In this document: in pieces, positions 1-6,407 of the stretch
Layout of the letters: the number at the start of each line of letters is the position of its first letter
How positions within the stretch are numbered: position 1 is the first letter of the stretch
DNA from: an uncultured Bacilli bacterium
GTDB lineage: Bacteria > Bacillota_I > Bacilli_A > RF39 > UBA660
Assembly: GCA_947632295.1 (NCBI GenBank)
Contig: CANROQ010000004.1
Span: 1 to 19,293 of the forward strand
Length of the DNA stretch: 19,293 nt
Direction: 5' to 3'
Translations under genes and position numbers: made by a program
The notes under the pieces: generated by a model
What the model saw: the letters and a program-made list of their open reading frames with translations, nothing else
Told to the model about the DNA's origin: nothing
Database searches by the model: none

Positions 1-25
1 GTTCACTTCTACTTAATTGTTCCAT
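1..25 (-). CDS. 5' end of a probable NusB-like protein, cut by the window edge
   Basis: Only eight complete codons are visible, reading M-E-Q-L-S-R-S-E. The ATG (25-23) follows a good Shine-Dalgarno (AGGTGAT) by 5 nt, and a promoter lies just upstream at 43-72, so a real gene starts here. The N-terminus (LSRSE, basic and polar) resembles the start of NusB transcription-antitermination proteins of low-GC Gram-positives, which begin with an Arg-rich helix. Eight residues cannot prove the family. The start site is well supported; the identity is a guess. Confidence 0.4.
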
Positions 26-42
26 ATTTTATCACCTACATA

Positions 43-72
43 ATTTTACCATAAAAAAGAAAATATTGTAAA
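43..72 (-). promoter_or_regulatory. Sigma-A-type promoter for the gene starting at 25
   Basis: On the minus strand TTTACA (72-67) is followed after 18 nt by TAAAAT (48-43), with a TGG just before the -10 that gives an extended -10. Transcription would start near position 36, about 11 nt before the start codon. It separates the downstream gene from the small RNA at 421-501. Confidence 0.6.
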
Positions 73-414
73 GTTTTAGAATTGTTATTAATTAAATCTA
101 ACTATTTTATTTTTAATACTTTTTATATTAGATAATAATAGATTTCTAGTTCTTCACAATTCAGGATAATTCTATATTTCTATACTAATATCTTTTTATA
201 TTCATTATATTTTGTATTATTTTCATATTATTTTTAATCAATTTTTGTCTATTTTTATTTATTTTAATTAATAATATAATATTATCAGTATCATAATATT
301 TTTTGACATATATACCTAAATTTACGATAATATTATATTTTATAAATACATATTCATGTCATCATCTTATTATTTATGTACTTATAAATTATTTGAATAT
401 TTTAAAATTAGTTA
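73..414. other. AT-rich intergenic stretch with no recognised feature
   Basis: About 340 nt of very AT-rich sequence lie between the promoter at 43-72 and the small-RNA terminator. I see no reading frame of useful length, no tRNA, no GC-rich hairpin and no repeat. It may carry A/T tracts that bend DNA, but nothing specific can be supported. Confidence 0.6.
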
Positions 415-501
415 TTTAATAAAAATGAGAAAGCATCGCTTTCTCTTCAGGGGGCACTCTCACACTAAACCGTAAGAGTGATGCGTGACTACCATCACGC
501 T
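415..501 (-). ncRNA. Putative ~85-nt three-hairpin small RNA with a C-rich linker
   Basis: The minus strand carries three consecutive hairpins. The first is GCGTGA/TCACGC (500-483, loop of 6). The second is CACTCT/AGAGTG (480-455, loop of 14). The third is GAGAAAGC/GCTTTCTC (445-427, loop of 3), followed by a T tract. Between the second and third lies an unpaired C-rich segment (CCCCCTG, 454-448), the kind of seed that trans-acting Gram-positive sRNAs use against Shine-Dalgarno sequences. A promoter with 17-nt spacing (536-508) places the first nucleotide at about 500-501, at the base of hairpin 1. The GC content is clearly above the surroundings. No known family was recognised. An alternative is a terminator array for recG, but the dedicated promoter argues for an independent RNA. 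Confidence 0.6.
421..445 (-). terminator. Rho-independent terminator of the small RNA (and recG read-through)
   Basis: An 8-bp stem (GAGAAAGC/GCTTTCTC) with loop GAT on the minus strand is followed by A and five Ts (426-421). It is the third hairpin of the small RNA and would also stop transcripts reading through from recG. Confidence 0.75.
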
Positions 502-507
502 ACAATA

Positions 508-536
508 ATAATAACTTATAAAATCTTAAAAGTCAA
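508..536 (-). promoter_or_regulatory. Sigma-A-type promoter of the small RNA
   Basis: TTGACT (536-531), a 17-nt spacer and TATTAT (513-508) lie on the minus strand, 20 nt beyond the recG stop codon. The predicted start is near 500, exactly where the hairpin array begins. Ten of twelve hexamer positions match the consensus. Confidence 0.7.
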
Positions 537-556
537 GTTTGGAATTAAAATTATCT

Positions 557-2554
557 TTAATCTAATCCATTAGAACTAAACAAAATATCTTTTAATTTAA
601 TTGAAGTTTTATCATTATATAAATCAATATTTTTTAAATATTCATCACTATCTTCTTTAGCTTTCAATAAAATATCATAATCATTTTTAATGTTAGCAAG
701 TTTAAAATTCATATCACCACTTTGTCTTACACCAAATAAATCACCACTACCACGTAATTTAAAATCTTCTTCACTAATTTTAAATCCATCATTTGTTTGT
801 GTTAAAATTTTAAGTCTTTCTGTATTTCTATTACTAATTAAAATACAATATGATTGAAGTGAATTTCGCCCAACACGACCACGTAATTGATGAATAGCTG
901 ATAGACCAAAACGATAACTATCAAAAATAACCATCATTGTAGCATTTTTTACATCGACACCGACTTCAATAACAGTTGTACTTACTAATATTTGAATATC
1001 ATTATTTTCAAATTGTTGCATTACTTCTTCTTTTTCTTTCTTTTCCATCTTACCATGTAACATACCAACTTTGTAATATTTACCAAAAGCACGATTCATT
1101 TTATCATATAATTCATTAATATTTTCTAAATCCGATTTATCACTTTCTTCAATTAAAGGCGCAATAACATATATTTGATGATTATTTTTAAGTTGTTCTA
1201 ACATCATATTTAATACTTCTTTAATTTCTTTATCTTTTTTTAAATATGTTATAATTGGCATTCTACCATTAGGCATAGTTTTAATACTTGAAATATCCAT
1301 ATCACCATAAATCGTTAGAGCATAAGTTCTTGGAATTGGGGTAGCACTCATATACAAAATATCAGGTACTATACCTTTATTTTTTAAACTGGCTCTTTGA
1401 TTAACACCAAAACGATGTTGCTCATCAGTAATAACTAAACCTAAATTATTATATTTCACATCATCTGTAAATAAAGCATGCGTACCAATTACGATATCAA
1501 TTTGACCAGAATTTAAATCAGCATAAATTTGACGTTTCTCTTTGGCCTTTAAATTACCAGTAAGTAAAGCCACATTAATATTATAAGTAGAAAATAAATT
1601 TTTAATATTTTCGAAATGTTGAGTTGCTAAAATTTCAGTCGGTGCCATCATCGCACTTTGATACCCACTTAAATAATTGATATACATAGCAATAATGGCA
1701 ACAATTGTCTTACCACTTCCAACATCCCCTTGAATTAAACGATTCATTCTTTTTTCATTTACTAAATCTTCATAAATATCTTCGACACATTTTAATTGAT
1801 CAGGTGTAAGTTTAAAACTTAAATTAGCAATAAATTCATCAATAAGCGATTTATCAATATTTCTCTTTAAGCCAAATTGAAAATTATTGTTTAATTTCAA
1901 AAAATTAATTTTTAACATAAATAAAAATAATTCTTCGTATTTTAAACGCAATAACGCTTTTTTTAACATATCACTACTACTCGGACTATGAATAATTTCA
2001 ACTGCTGTTTCCTTATCTAAAAAATGATATTTTTCTCTATATATATCAGGTATATAATCTTCTAATTCAATATTAAATTTTAAAGCATTTAAAATATAAC
2101 CATGAATTTTACTCGATGTTATATTATAATTAGCATGATAAATTGGTATTATTTCTGGTGTATTAGAAAGTAGCGATAATTTAATATCACTGACAATAAT
2201 CGTATTATGTAATTTATCAAATTTGCCAATAACCGTAATTGTATTGCCAATAATCAATTTATTTTTTAAGTAGCCACGATTATATATAATAATACTAAAA
2301 ATGCGATTATCACATTCTAATTTAAAAGTCATTTTATCTTTTCCTTTAGCAAAGAAAAAAACATTTGGTCTACTAGAAATTTTACCATCTATAACTATAT
2401 TATCATCTTGCTCTATTTCATCTAAATTAGAACGTTTTAAAACATTATAACGAAAAGGATAATAAGTAAGTAAGTTCTCTATATTAAAAATTCCTAACTT
2501 ATTTAAATGACTAATTGTTTTAGGACCAATACCAGTTATTTGATTTAATTCCAA
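557..2554 (-). CDS. recG: ATP-dependent DNA helicase RecG
   Basis: RecG is a monomeric superfamily 2 translocase that regresses stalled replication forks and migrates Holliday junctions. From the chosen start it is 665 aa, normal for the family. In order it shows an N-terminal helix-hairpin-helix-like GIGPKT segment (residues 8-13), an OB-fold wedge region (about 50-130), Walker A GDVGSGKT (about 276-283), Walker B DEQH (377-380), motif III SATP (403-406), motif VI RGRVGR (558-563) and the RecG-specific RGSGDLFGVRQSG segment (601-613) that couples ATP use to translocation. A GTG at 2563 is possible, but it lies inside the Shine-Dalgarno AGGTGAT. The TTG at 2554 has the right spacing and gives the usual N-terminus. 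The promoter carries a LexA-like site, so damage induction is likely. Confidence 0.97.
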   Translation of the reverse strand: MELNQITGIGPKTISHLNKLGIFNIENLLTYYPFRYNVLKRSNLDEIEQDDNIVIDGKISSRPNVFFFAKGKDKMTFKLECDNRIFSIIIYNRGYLKNKLIIGNTITVIGKFDKLHNTIIVSDIKLSLLSNTPEIIPIYHANYNITSSKIHGYILNALKFNIELEDYIPDIYREKYHFLDKETAVEIIHSPSSSDMLKKALLRLKYEELFLFMLKINFLKLNNNFQFGLKRNIDKSLIDEFIANLSFKLTPDQLKCVEDIYEDLVNEKRMNRLIQGDVGSGKTIVAIIAMYINYLSGYQSAMMAPTEILATQHFENIKNLFSTYNINVALLTGNLKAKEKRQIYADLNSGQIDIVIGTHALFTDDVKYNNLGLVITDEQHRFGVNQRASLKNKGIVPDILYMSATPIPRTYALTIYGDMDISSIKTMPNGRMPIITYLKKDKEIKEVLNMMLEQLKNNHQIYVIAPLIEESDKSDLENINELYDKMNRAFGKYYKVGMLHGKMEKKEKEEVMQQFENNDIQILVSTTVIEVGVDVKNATMMVIFDSYRFGLSAIHQLRGRVGRNSLQSYCILISNRNTERLKILTQTNDGFKISEEDFKLRGSGDLFGVRQSGDMNFKLANIKNDYDILLKAKEDSDEYLKNIDLYNDKTSIKLKDILFSSNGLD

Positions 2555-2577
2555 TGTTATCACCTACATTCTTTTTT

Positions 2578-2606
2578 ATTTTAACAAACTTTTGTTCGAT
2601 ATTCAA
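2578..2606 (-). promoter_or_regulatory. recG promoter
   Basis: TTGAAT (2606-2601), a 17-nt spacer and TAAAAT (2583-2578) lie on the minus strand. Transcription would begin near 2571, with a leader of about 17 nt before the TTG start. The spacer is almost filled by a LexA-box-like palindrome. Confidence 0.7.
2585..2598 (-). promoter_or_regulatory. Probable LexA (SOS) operator inside the recG promoter
   Basis: The minus strand reads CGAACAAAAGTTTG. The Gram-positive LexA/DinR box is CGAAC-RNRY-GTTYC (commonly written CGAACATATGTTCG). The match covers CGAAC, GTT, both R positions and the second Y; the mismatches are one central Y and the last base. It lies wholly between the -35 and -10 hexamers, where a bound repressor would block polymerase. 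Position and sequence both suit a DNA-repair gene. lexA itself is not in the window. Confidence 0.6.
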
Positions 2607-2636
2607 CACTTTTTTTTATTTTTTTCTAAAAAAGCA

Positions 2637-2665
2637 TTGACTTTTTTTCCATTTTCGATTAGTAT
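2637..2665 (+). promoter_or_regulatory. Promoter of the small plus-strand RNA
   Basis: TTGACT (2637-2642), a 17-nt spacer and TAGTAT (2660-2665) would start transcription near 2672, just before the first hairpin. The -10 matches only four of six bases; an overlapping TATATA (2663-2668) would need a 20-nt spacer. It is divergent from the recG promoter, with about 30 nt between the two -35 hexamers. Confidence 0.45.
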
Positions 2666-2671
2666 ATACAG

Positions 2672-2765
2672 TACCAATTCGATTTAAGCGAATTGGAGCT
2701 AGTATCACACTAGCCAACCCCTTTTTATTCTTTTTTTGGAACTGTTAATCCGGCAGTTCCTTTTT
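2672..2765 (+). ncRNA. Putative small RNA of two hairpins plus terminator
   Basis: Three inverted repeats follow one another on the plus strand: CCAATTCG/CGAATTGG (2674-2696, loop of 7), GCTAGT/ACTAGC (2698-2714, loop of 5), and a terminator (2738-2765). A C-rich run followed by Ts (CAACCCCTTTTT, 2715-2726) comes after the second hairpin and could be an earlier termination point, giving a ~55-nt form. There is no reading frame with a ribosome binding site and no plus-strand gene downstream for 13 kb, so it cannot be a leader. It converges on the large RNA at 2773-3386. No family was recognised. Confidence 0.5.
2738..2765 (+). terminator. Rho-independent terminator, plus strand
   Basis: The stem GGAACTG/CAGTTCC (7 bp, loop of 9) is followed directly by TTTTTATTAT. 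It lies back-to-back with the minus-strand terminator at 2796-2773 and protects the two convergent RNAs from each other. Confidence 0.8.
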
Positions 2766-2772
2766 ATTATAC

Positions 2773-2796
2773 AAAAAAAAGGATACAAAATCCTTT
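2773..2796 (-). terminator. Rho-independent terminator of the large RNA
   Basis: On the minus strand AAAGGAT (2796-2790), loop TTTGT and ATCCTTT (2784-2778) form a 7-bp stem followed by five more Ts (2777-2773). Confidence 0.85.
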
Positions 2797-3386
2797 AAAA
2801 AATGGCTTTAAAATAGTAAACTTTACGTCTTAGGTCAAGTTGGATTTCCCCAAATTTTACTTTTCGTTACCAAAAAGCGGTTCCCCTTTAAAAAATTTGA
2901 TATATCGTCACCAAATATACGACTTGATTACCACTTAGTACGCACTGCAATCCTATTTTAAAAGACAGTCTAGGAGATTTCCTCAACAATCAATCTAAAA
3001 TTAATTCTTTTTTGCAAATATAGTTTCAAATTGCAATCATAAAATTCTTTTGGCCGAAAAAATTTTACGAGATCAATTATCCCCATACATTCACTCAAGA
3101 CAAGCTACACTACTCGCAACTTTCATCACATAGTAGGTTTAATCCTATTTCGTATTTAGTCCGTCAACCAAACGTGTATAGGCCAAACACAAGAATAGGT
3201 CTCCATGAGAACTGGGTCGATTGCGTATGCCATTACGGTCGCCCTAGAACTCTTCCTTTCAGCACTCACCCCAAGCTGGGCGCAAAAAGCAAGCACCAAA
3301 AGTTTCACAGATATGCTCTTTAGTGGATTTTTAGCCCCACCTTCATAATAGATTGTATTGACTAGAATAATGTGCCATTGCAAACA
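2773..3386 (-). ncRNA. Large (~614 nt) structured noncoding RNA candidate, OLE/ROOL size class
   Basis: A near-ideal promoter (3421-3393) and an intrinsic terminator (2796-2773) delimit a ~614-nt minus-strand transcript with no gene in it. Its GC content is visibly higher than the surrounding DNA, as expected for structured RNA in an AT-rich genome. Local stems include CCTATT/AATAGG (3201-3196 with 3149-3144), GGGCGA/TCGACCC (3246-3241 with 3222-3216), CTACT/AGTAG (around 3135-3111), GTGG/CCAC (around 3341-3324) and TTGG/CCAA (around 2860-2847). GNRA-like GAAA and GTGA segments recur. It is not rRNA, tmRNA (no alanine-acceptor ends or tag frame), RNase P RNA (no GAGGAAAGTCC core), 6S or SRP RNA. 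Length and ornateness fit ROOL or OLE RNA, but I cannot assign a family from memory. A 75-codon frame at its 5' end (3383-3156) has no ribosome binding site. Confidence 0.65.
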
Positions 3387-3392
3387 ACATTA

Positions 3393-3421
3393 ATATTAAC
3401 ATAAACTTTTAAAAAAGTCAA
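3393..3421 (-). promoter_or_regulatory. Strong sigma-A-type promoter of the large noncoding RNA
   Basis: TTGACT (3421-3416), an exact 17-nt spacer and TAATAT (3398-3393) lie on the minus strand, with a predicted start near 3386. The -35 hexamer is also the end of the 3' arm of the operon terminator at 3466-3410. Confidence 0.8.
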
Positions 3422-3466
3422 ATTAATGACCTATTCTATTATATGCGAATAATAATTAATTTGACT
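3410..3466 (-). terminator. Terminator of the polysaccharide operon, overlapping the next promoter
   Basis: A perfect 12-bp inverted repeat, AGTCAAATTAAT (3466-3455) with ATTAATTTGACT (3427-3416), is followed by TTTTTT on the minus strand. Inside the 27-nt loop a second helix TATTAT/ATAATA can form. It starts 9 nt after the last cluster gene. The low GC content makes it a weak or conditional terminator. Confidence 0.6.
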
Positions 3467-3474
3467 ATATAAAA

Positions 3475-4413
3475 CTATTTTTTCTTGGAATTTAAAACCT
3501 CTTTAGCAATATAAATCGGTCTTTTTTTATTTTCAATATAAGTTCGCGCTAAATATTCACCAATTATTCCTAGTGATAATAATTGAATACCACCTAAAAA
3601 TAAAACTATCCCAATTAAAGATGCATAACCTGGTACATCGATACCACAAATGCAAGTTTGAATAATGACAATAAGAAAATAGATAAATGACCCAAAAGAG
3701 ATAAATAAACCTAATACAGTAGCAATACGAAGAGGAGTTGTAGTAAATGAGACAATTCCATCTATCGCATATTTAAATAATTTCCAAAATGACCATTTAC
3801 TTGTCCCATTAGCACGATTTTCAACTTGATATGGCATATAATAAGTATTAAAACCTACCCAACTAAAAATGCCTTTAGAAAAACGATAATATTCCTGCAT
3901 ACTTAAAATCGCATCGACCATACGACGACGAAACATACGAAAATCACTAGCACCATTTACAAATTCAACTTCAGAAATCTTATTAATCAATTTATAAAAT
4001 AATTTTTTAAAACCACTTAATATTTTGCCTTCTTTTCTTACCTCTTGATAAGCCGCTACACTATCATAATTTTCATCATTTTCTAAAATACCAAGCATTT
4101 TTAAAACTAATGATGGATTTTGTTGCATATCGGCATCGATAATAACAACGTAATCTCCTGAAGATTCTTTAAGTCCAGCATACATAGCTGCTTCTTTTCC
4201 AAAATTTCTAGAAAAATTAACAACTTTCATATTAGCTTCACTTTTGTCGATAATTTTTTTAAGTTCATTCATCGTTTGATCTTTAGAACCATCGTTAACA
4301 AAAATCATTTCATAAGCAACTTTTTTATTATTGAAAAGTTTTTTTATCGCATCATAAATAATAGCCACATTTTTTTCTTCATTATAACAAGGTATAACAA
4401 TTGACAATTTCAT
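3475..4413 (-). CDS. Polyprenyl-phosphate glycosyltransferase, GtrB/DPM1-like (GT2)
   Basis: This enzyme is likely to move a sugar from a nucleotide donor to undecaprenyl phosphate on the inner membrane face, giving a lipid-linked donor for outside transfer. The GT-A domain begins at MKLSIVIPCYNEE and contains VNDGSKD (39-45), the DAD metal motif (93-95) followed by MQQNP, and the family's NGASDFR segment (153-159). Two C-terminal membrane helices lie at about 229-252 and 262-288, as in GtrB, YfdH and CsbB. At 312 aa it has the usual length. A Shine-Dalgarno AGGAGA precedes the ATG. It is the last gene of the cluster, 18 nt after a GT-C-like membrane protein, its likely partner. No GtrA-type flippase is visible. 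The sugar cannot be told from sequence. Confidence 0.9.
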   Translation of the reverse strand: MKLSIVIPCYNEEKNVAIIYDAIKKLFNNKKVAYEMIFVNDGSKDQTMNELKKIIDKSEANMKVVNFSRNFGKEAAMYAGLKESSGDYVVIIDADMQQNPSLVLKMLGILENDENYDSVAAYQEVRKEGKILSGFKKLFYKLINKISEVEFVNGASDFRMFRRRMVDAILSMQEYYRFSKGIFSWVGFNTYYMPYQVENRANGTSKWSFWKLFKYAIDGIVSFTTTPLRIATVLGLFISFGSFIYFLIVIIQTCICGIDVPGYASLIGIVLFLGGIQLLSLGIIGEYLARTYIENKKRPIYIAKEVLNSKKK

Positions 4414-4431
4414 ATTTACATCTCCTACTAA

Positions 4432-5931
4432 TTAATTTTTATGTATTAAATTTACATCTACATCATCAGGTATATGATAATATCTTTTAAATGTTATTAA
4501 ATGCCATGAATCCCATGCATTAGCATTCCATACATAAAATTCTGGTAAAATTGGAACATCTATTTCTTTTTTTTGCTGTTTTAATTGTTCATTAATATAA
4601 TCAGTTCGTTTATTATATAAATAATTAAAAAATATATAATAAGATAAAAAGACCAAAGATATTAGAATACAAACGAATAAATTAAATTTAATAAATTTTT
4701 TATTATTAAATATCTTAATATCTAAATCGTTCAATATTATTATAACACAAATATATAACATAATAGTAGATAAAAAACTTGTTCTTCCACCTGCTAATGG
4801 AGATATTAACATAGCAGCATTATTAATTAAAGCAATCAAAAAGAAAAATAATAATTTTAACTGTGAATTTTTGTGATATTTAATAATTAAATATATAAAT
4901 ATAATAAGAAAACTTACCCAATATAAAACAATATACCAGCGATTATAGTCTAGTAAAAAATATAACGAATTTTGATATTTCGCATATAAATTATGAAATT
5001 CATTTATTAAAAGAGTAATAATTGGAATAATACTCATATAAAGTATTAATAAATATTTTTTTAATCCTTTAAAATTATTTTTAATTATATAATTAGAAAT
5101 AAAAACTAACAAGAAAACTAAAAAACTATTTTTAATAAAAACATAATTAATTTGTCTTGGAAAAGTTATTAAAAGTTTTGAAAATAGCGATAAATTTGAA
5201 AAATCACCCATATCATCGATTCTTCGACTAGTACCTGGACTATTTAACATAAAAAATAGCCCTAGTATTGAAAAAATTAATGGAAATAAAAGTCTATAAT
5301 CTAATTTTTTTGTTTTTAGATAGGAATATATAATAATTAAAAGATATGTTGTAATAATACCCACACTAACATTTTCAACAAACATGCTGAAAATAAAACT
5401 TAAAATAGACATAATAACAATAGATATAATATTATAATTTTTTTTAAATTGACTGTCTTCAAAAATCTCACGATACATATAAATTATAAAAATTATAAAT
5501 ATAAATGGAATAAAATAAGTAACATTTCCTGTAATCCAAACATAAATTTGTGAAAATGTTTCTTTATCGATTAAAAGTAAGGAATCAATTATTAAAAGTA
5601 GAAAAAACATTTTTTTTACTTTTGCTATCTTACATATAAAATAATAAAGAAAAGCCATACCTAGTGCATTAATGACAATCCATAACGGTTTATAATAATT
5701 TAAAATAAAAACTGCTAGACGACTAAAAAAACGTCCTTCAAAGGTATTATAATTTTCTATAGTATTTTTTAACATAACTATTAAATTACCATTATGTCCA
5801 ATTAAATTATTCCAATCATCACCTGTATAGGGAACCAAAATCCCAATTATCAAAAAAAATATAAAAACCAATAATGTTGCAATTAAAATATTTTTATTTT
5901 CTCGTTCTAAATTAAATTTTTTAAGTATCAT
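4432..5931 (-). CDS. Polytopic membrane protein, DUF6056/GT-C glycosyltransferase-like
   Basis: A 499-aa integral membrane protein with about eleven hydrophobic segments between residues 13 and 434, then a ~65-residue soluble tail. The first extracytoplasmic loop carries GDDW (37-40), the position where GT-C enzymes have catalytic acidic residues, and a downstream GRFFSR. Both features and the overall plan fit the DUF6056 group of Gtr-like sugar transferases. By family knowledge these take sugars from polyprenyl-phosphate carriers on the outer face; the GtrB-like gene 18 nt downstream would supply such a donor. Its ATG overlaps the stop of the preceding gene by 4 nt (ATGA) and no clear Shine-Dalgarno is seen, so translation is probably coupled. 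A paralogue lies at 6404-7885, sharing the DD loop and the tail motif YY-x(2)-P-x-DV. Substrate unknown. Confidence 0.75.
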   Translation of the reverse strand: MILKKFNLERENKNILIATLLVFIFFLIIGILVPYTGDDWNNLIGHNGNLIVMLKNTIENYNTFEGRFFSRLAVFILNYYKPLWIVINALGMAFLYYFICKIAKVKKMFFLLLIIDSLLLIDKETFSQIYVWITGNVTYFIPFIFIIFIIYMYREIFEDSQFKKNYNIISIVIMSILSFIFSMFVENVSVGIITTYLLIIIYSYLKTKKLDYRLLFPLIFSILGLFFMLNSPGTSRRIDDMGDFSNLSLFSKLLITFPRQINYVFIKNSFLVFLLVFISNYIIKNNFKGLKKYLLILYMSIIPIITLLINEFHNLYAKYQNSLYFLLDYNRWYIVLYWVSFLIIFIYLIIKYHKNSQLKLLFFFLIALINNAAMLISPLAGGRTSFLSTIMLYICVIIILNDLDIKIFNNKKFIKFNLFVCILISLVFLSYYIFFNYLYNKRTDYINEQLKQQKKEIDVPILPEFYVWNANAWDSWHLITFKRYYHIPDDVDVNLIHKN

Positions 5932-6407
5932 ATATTATCTATATAATTAGTAATAATATTTCTAAAATTATCAACATTACTTTTATATTTTTTTGGCTTA
6001 AAAGATTTAACTTGTTTCAATAAATTTCCTAAATTATCAAAATCATCTAGTTTTAAAATATAGCCACTTTTTGAAAAATTATCTATTATTTGTAATTGAT
6101 GATCATTTATATGTTCACGATATTTTGCAAGACGAGCAGCTGCAATAACTTTTTTATTTTTATTAAGCCCTGTAATAATACTACCAACACCACCATGAGT
6201 AATTAACACATCACATTCTTCCACCAATTTATCAAATTCATCTATTGGAATTAAATCGAATATTTCCATATCATTTGATTTAAATTTAGTACATCCTGCT
6301 TGGACTACTACTCTATCCTTAATAACACCTAAATCAATTTGCTTTTGAATAGCTTTTAATAATCTTTCAAAAGATTTATCCTGTGTTCCAAGTGTAACTA
6401 AAATCAT
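5928..6407 (-). CDS. Alg13/PssE-like glycosyltransferase catalytic subunit
   Basis: At 159 aa this is a stand-alone GT28 C-terminal (donor-binding) domain. It opens with MILVTLGTQ, as in PssE/Cps14G/Alg13, and has ITHGGVGS (69-76, the nucleotide-sugar loop) and EHINDHQ (98-104). In this family the soluble subunit is recruited to the membrane by an Alg14/PssD partner to form one active transferase, typically adding a hexose or HexNAc as the second sugar of a lipid-linked repeat. The partner is present at 7885-8364 but, unusually, is separated from this gene by a large membrane protein. It overlaps both neighbours by 4 nt (ATGA). A strong AGGGGG Shine-Dalgarno precedes the start. Confidence 0.88.
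   Translation of the reverse strand: MILVTLGTQDKSFERLLKAIQKQIDLGVIKDRVVVQAGCTKFKSNDMEIFDLIPIDEFDKLVEECDVLITHGGVGSIITGLNKNKKVIAAARLAKYREHINDHQLQIIDNFSKSGYILKLDDFDNLGNLLKQVKSFKPKKYKSNVDNFRNIITNYIDNI

Noticed and set aside
421..500. The three hairpins as a riboswitch for the gene at position 25
   Set aside because: They end in a terminator nearly 400 nt before that gene, which has its own promoter at 43-72.
3105..3140. A domain-V-like GATGAAAGTTGC hairpin suggesting a group II intron
   Set aside because: There is no 5' GUGYG, no catalytic AGC triad context, no intron-encoded protein and no 3' AY end. The promoter and terminator describe a free-standing RNA.
3156..3383. A 75-codon minus-strand frame at the start of the gene-free region
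   Set aside because: It has no Shine-Dalgarno, begins almost at the predicted transcript start and lies in the higher-GC structured part of the RNA. Its codon use is unlike the neighbouring genes.
2773..3386. tmRNA or RNase P RNA as the identity of the large RNA
   Set aside because: There are no tRNA-like acceptor ends or tag frame ending in Ala-Ala, and no GAGGAAAGTCC or ACAGAA-type RNase P core. The length also exceeds both classes.
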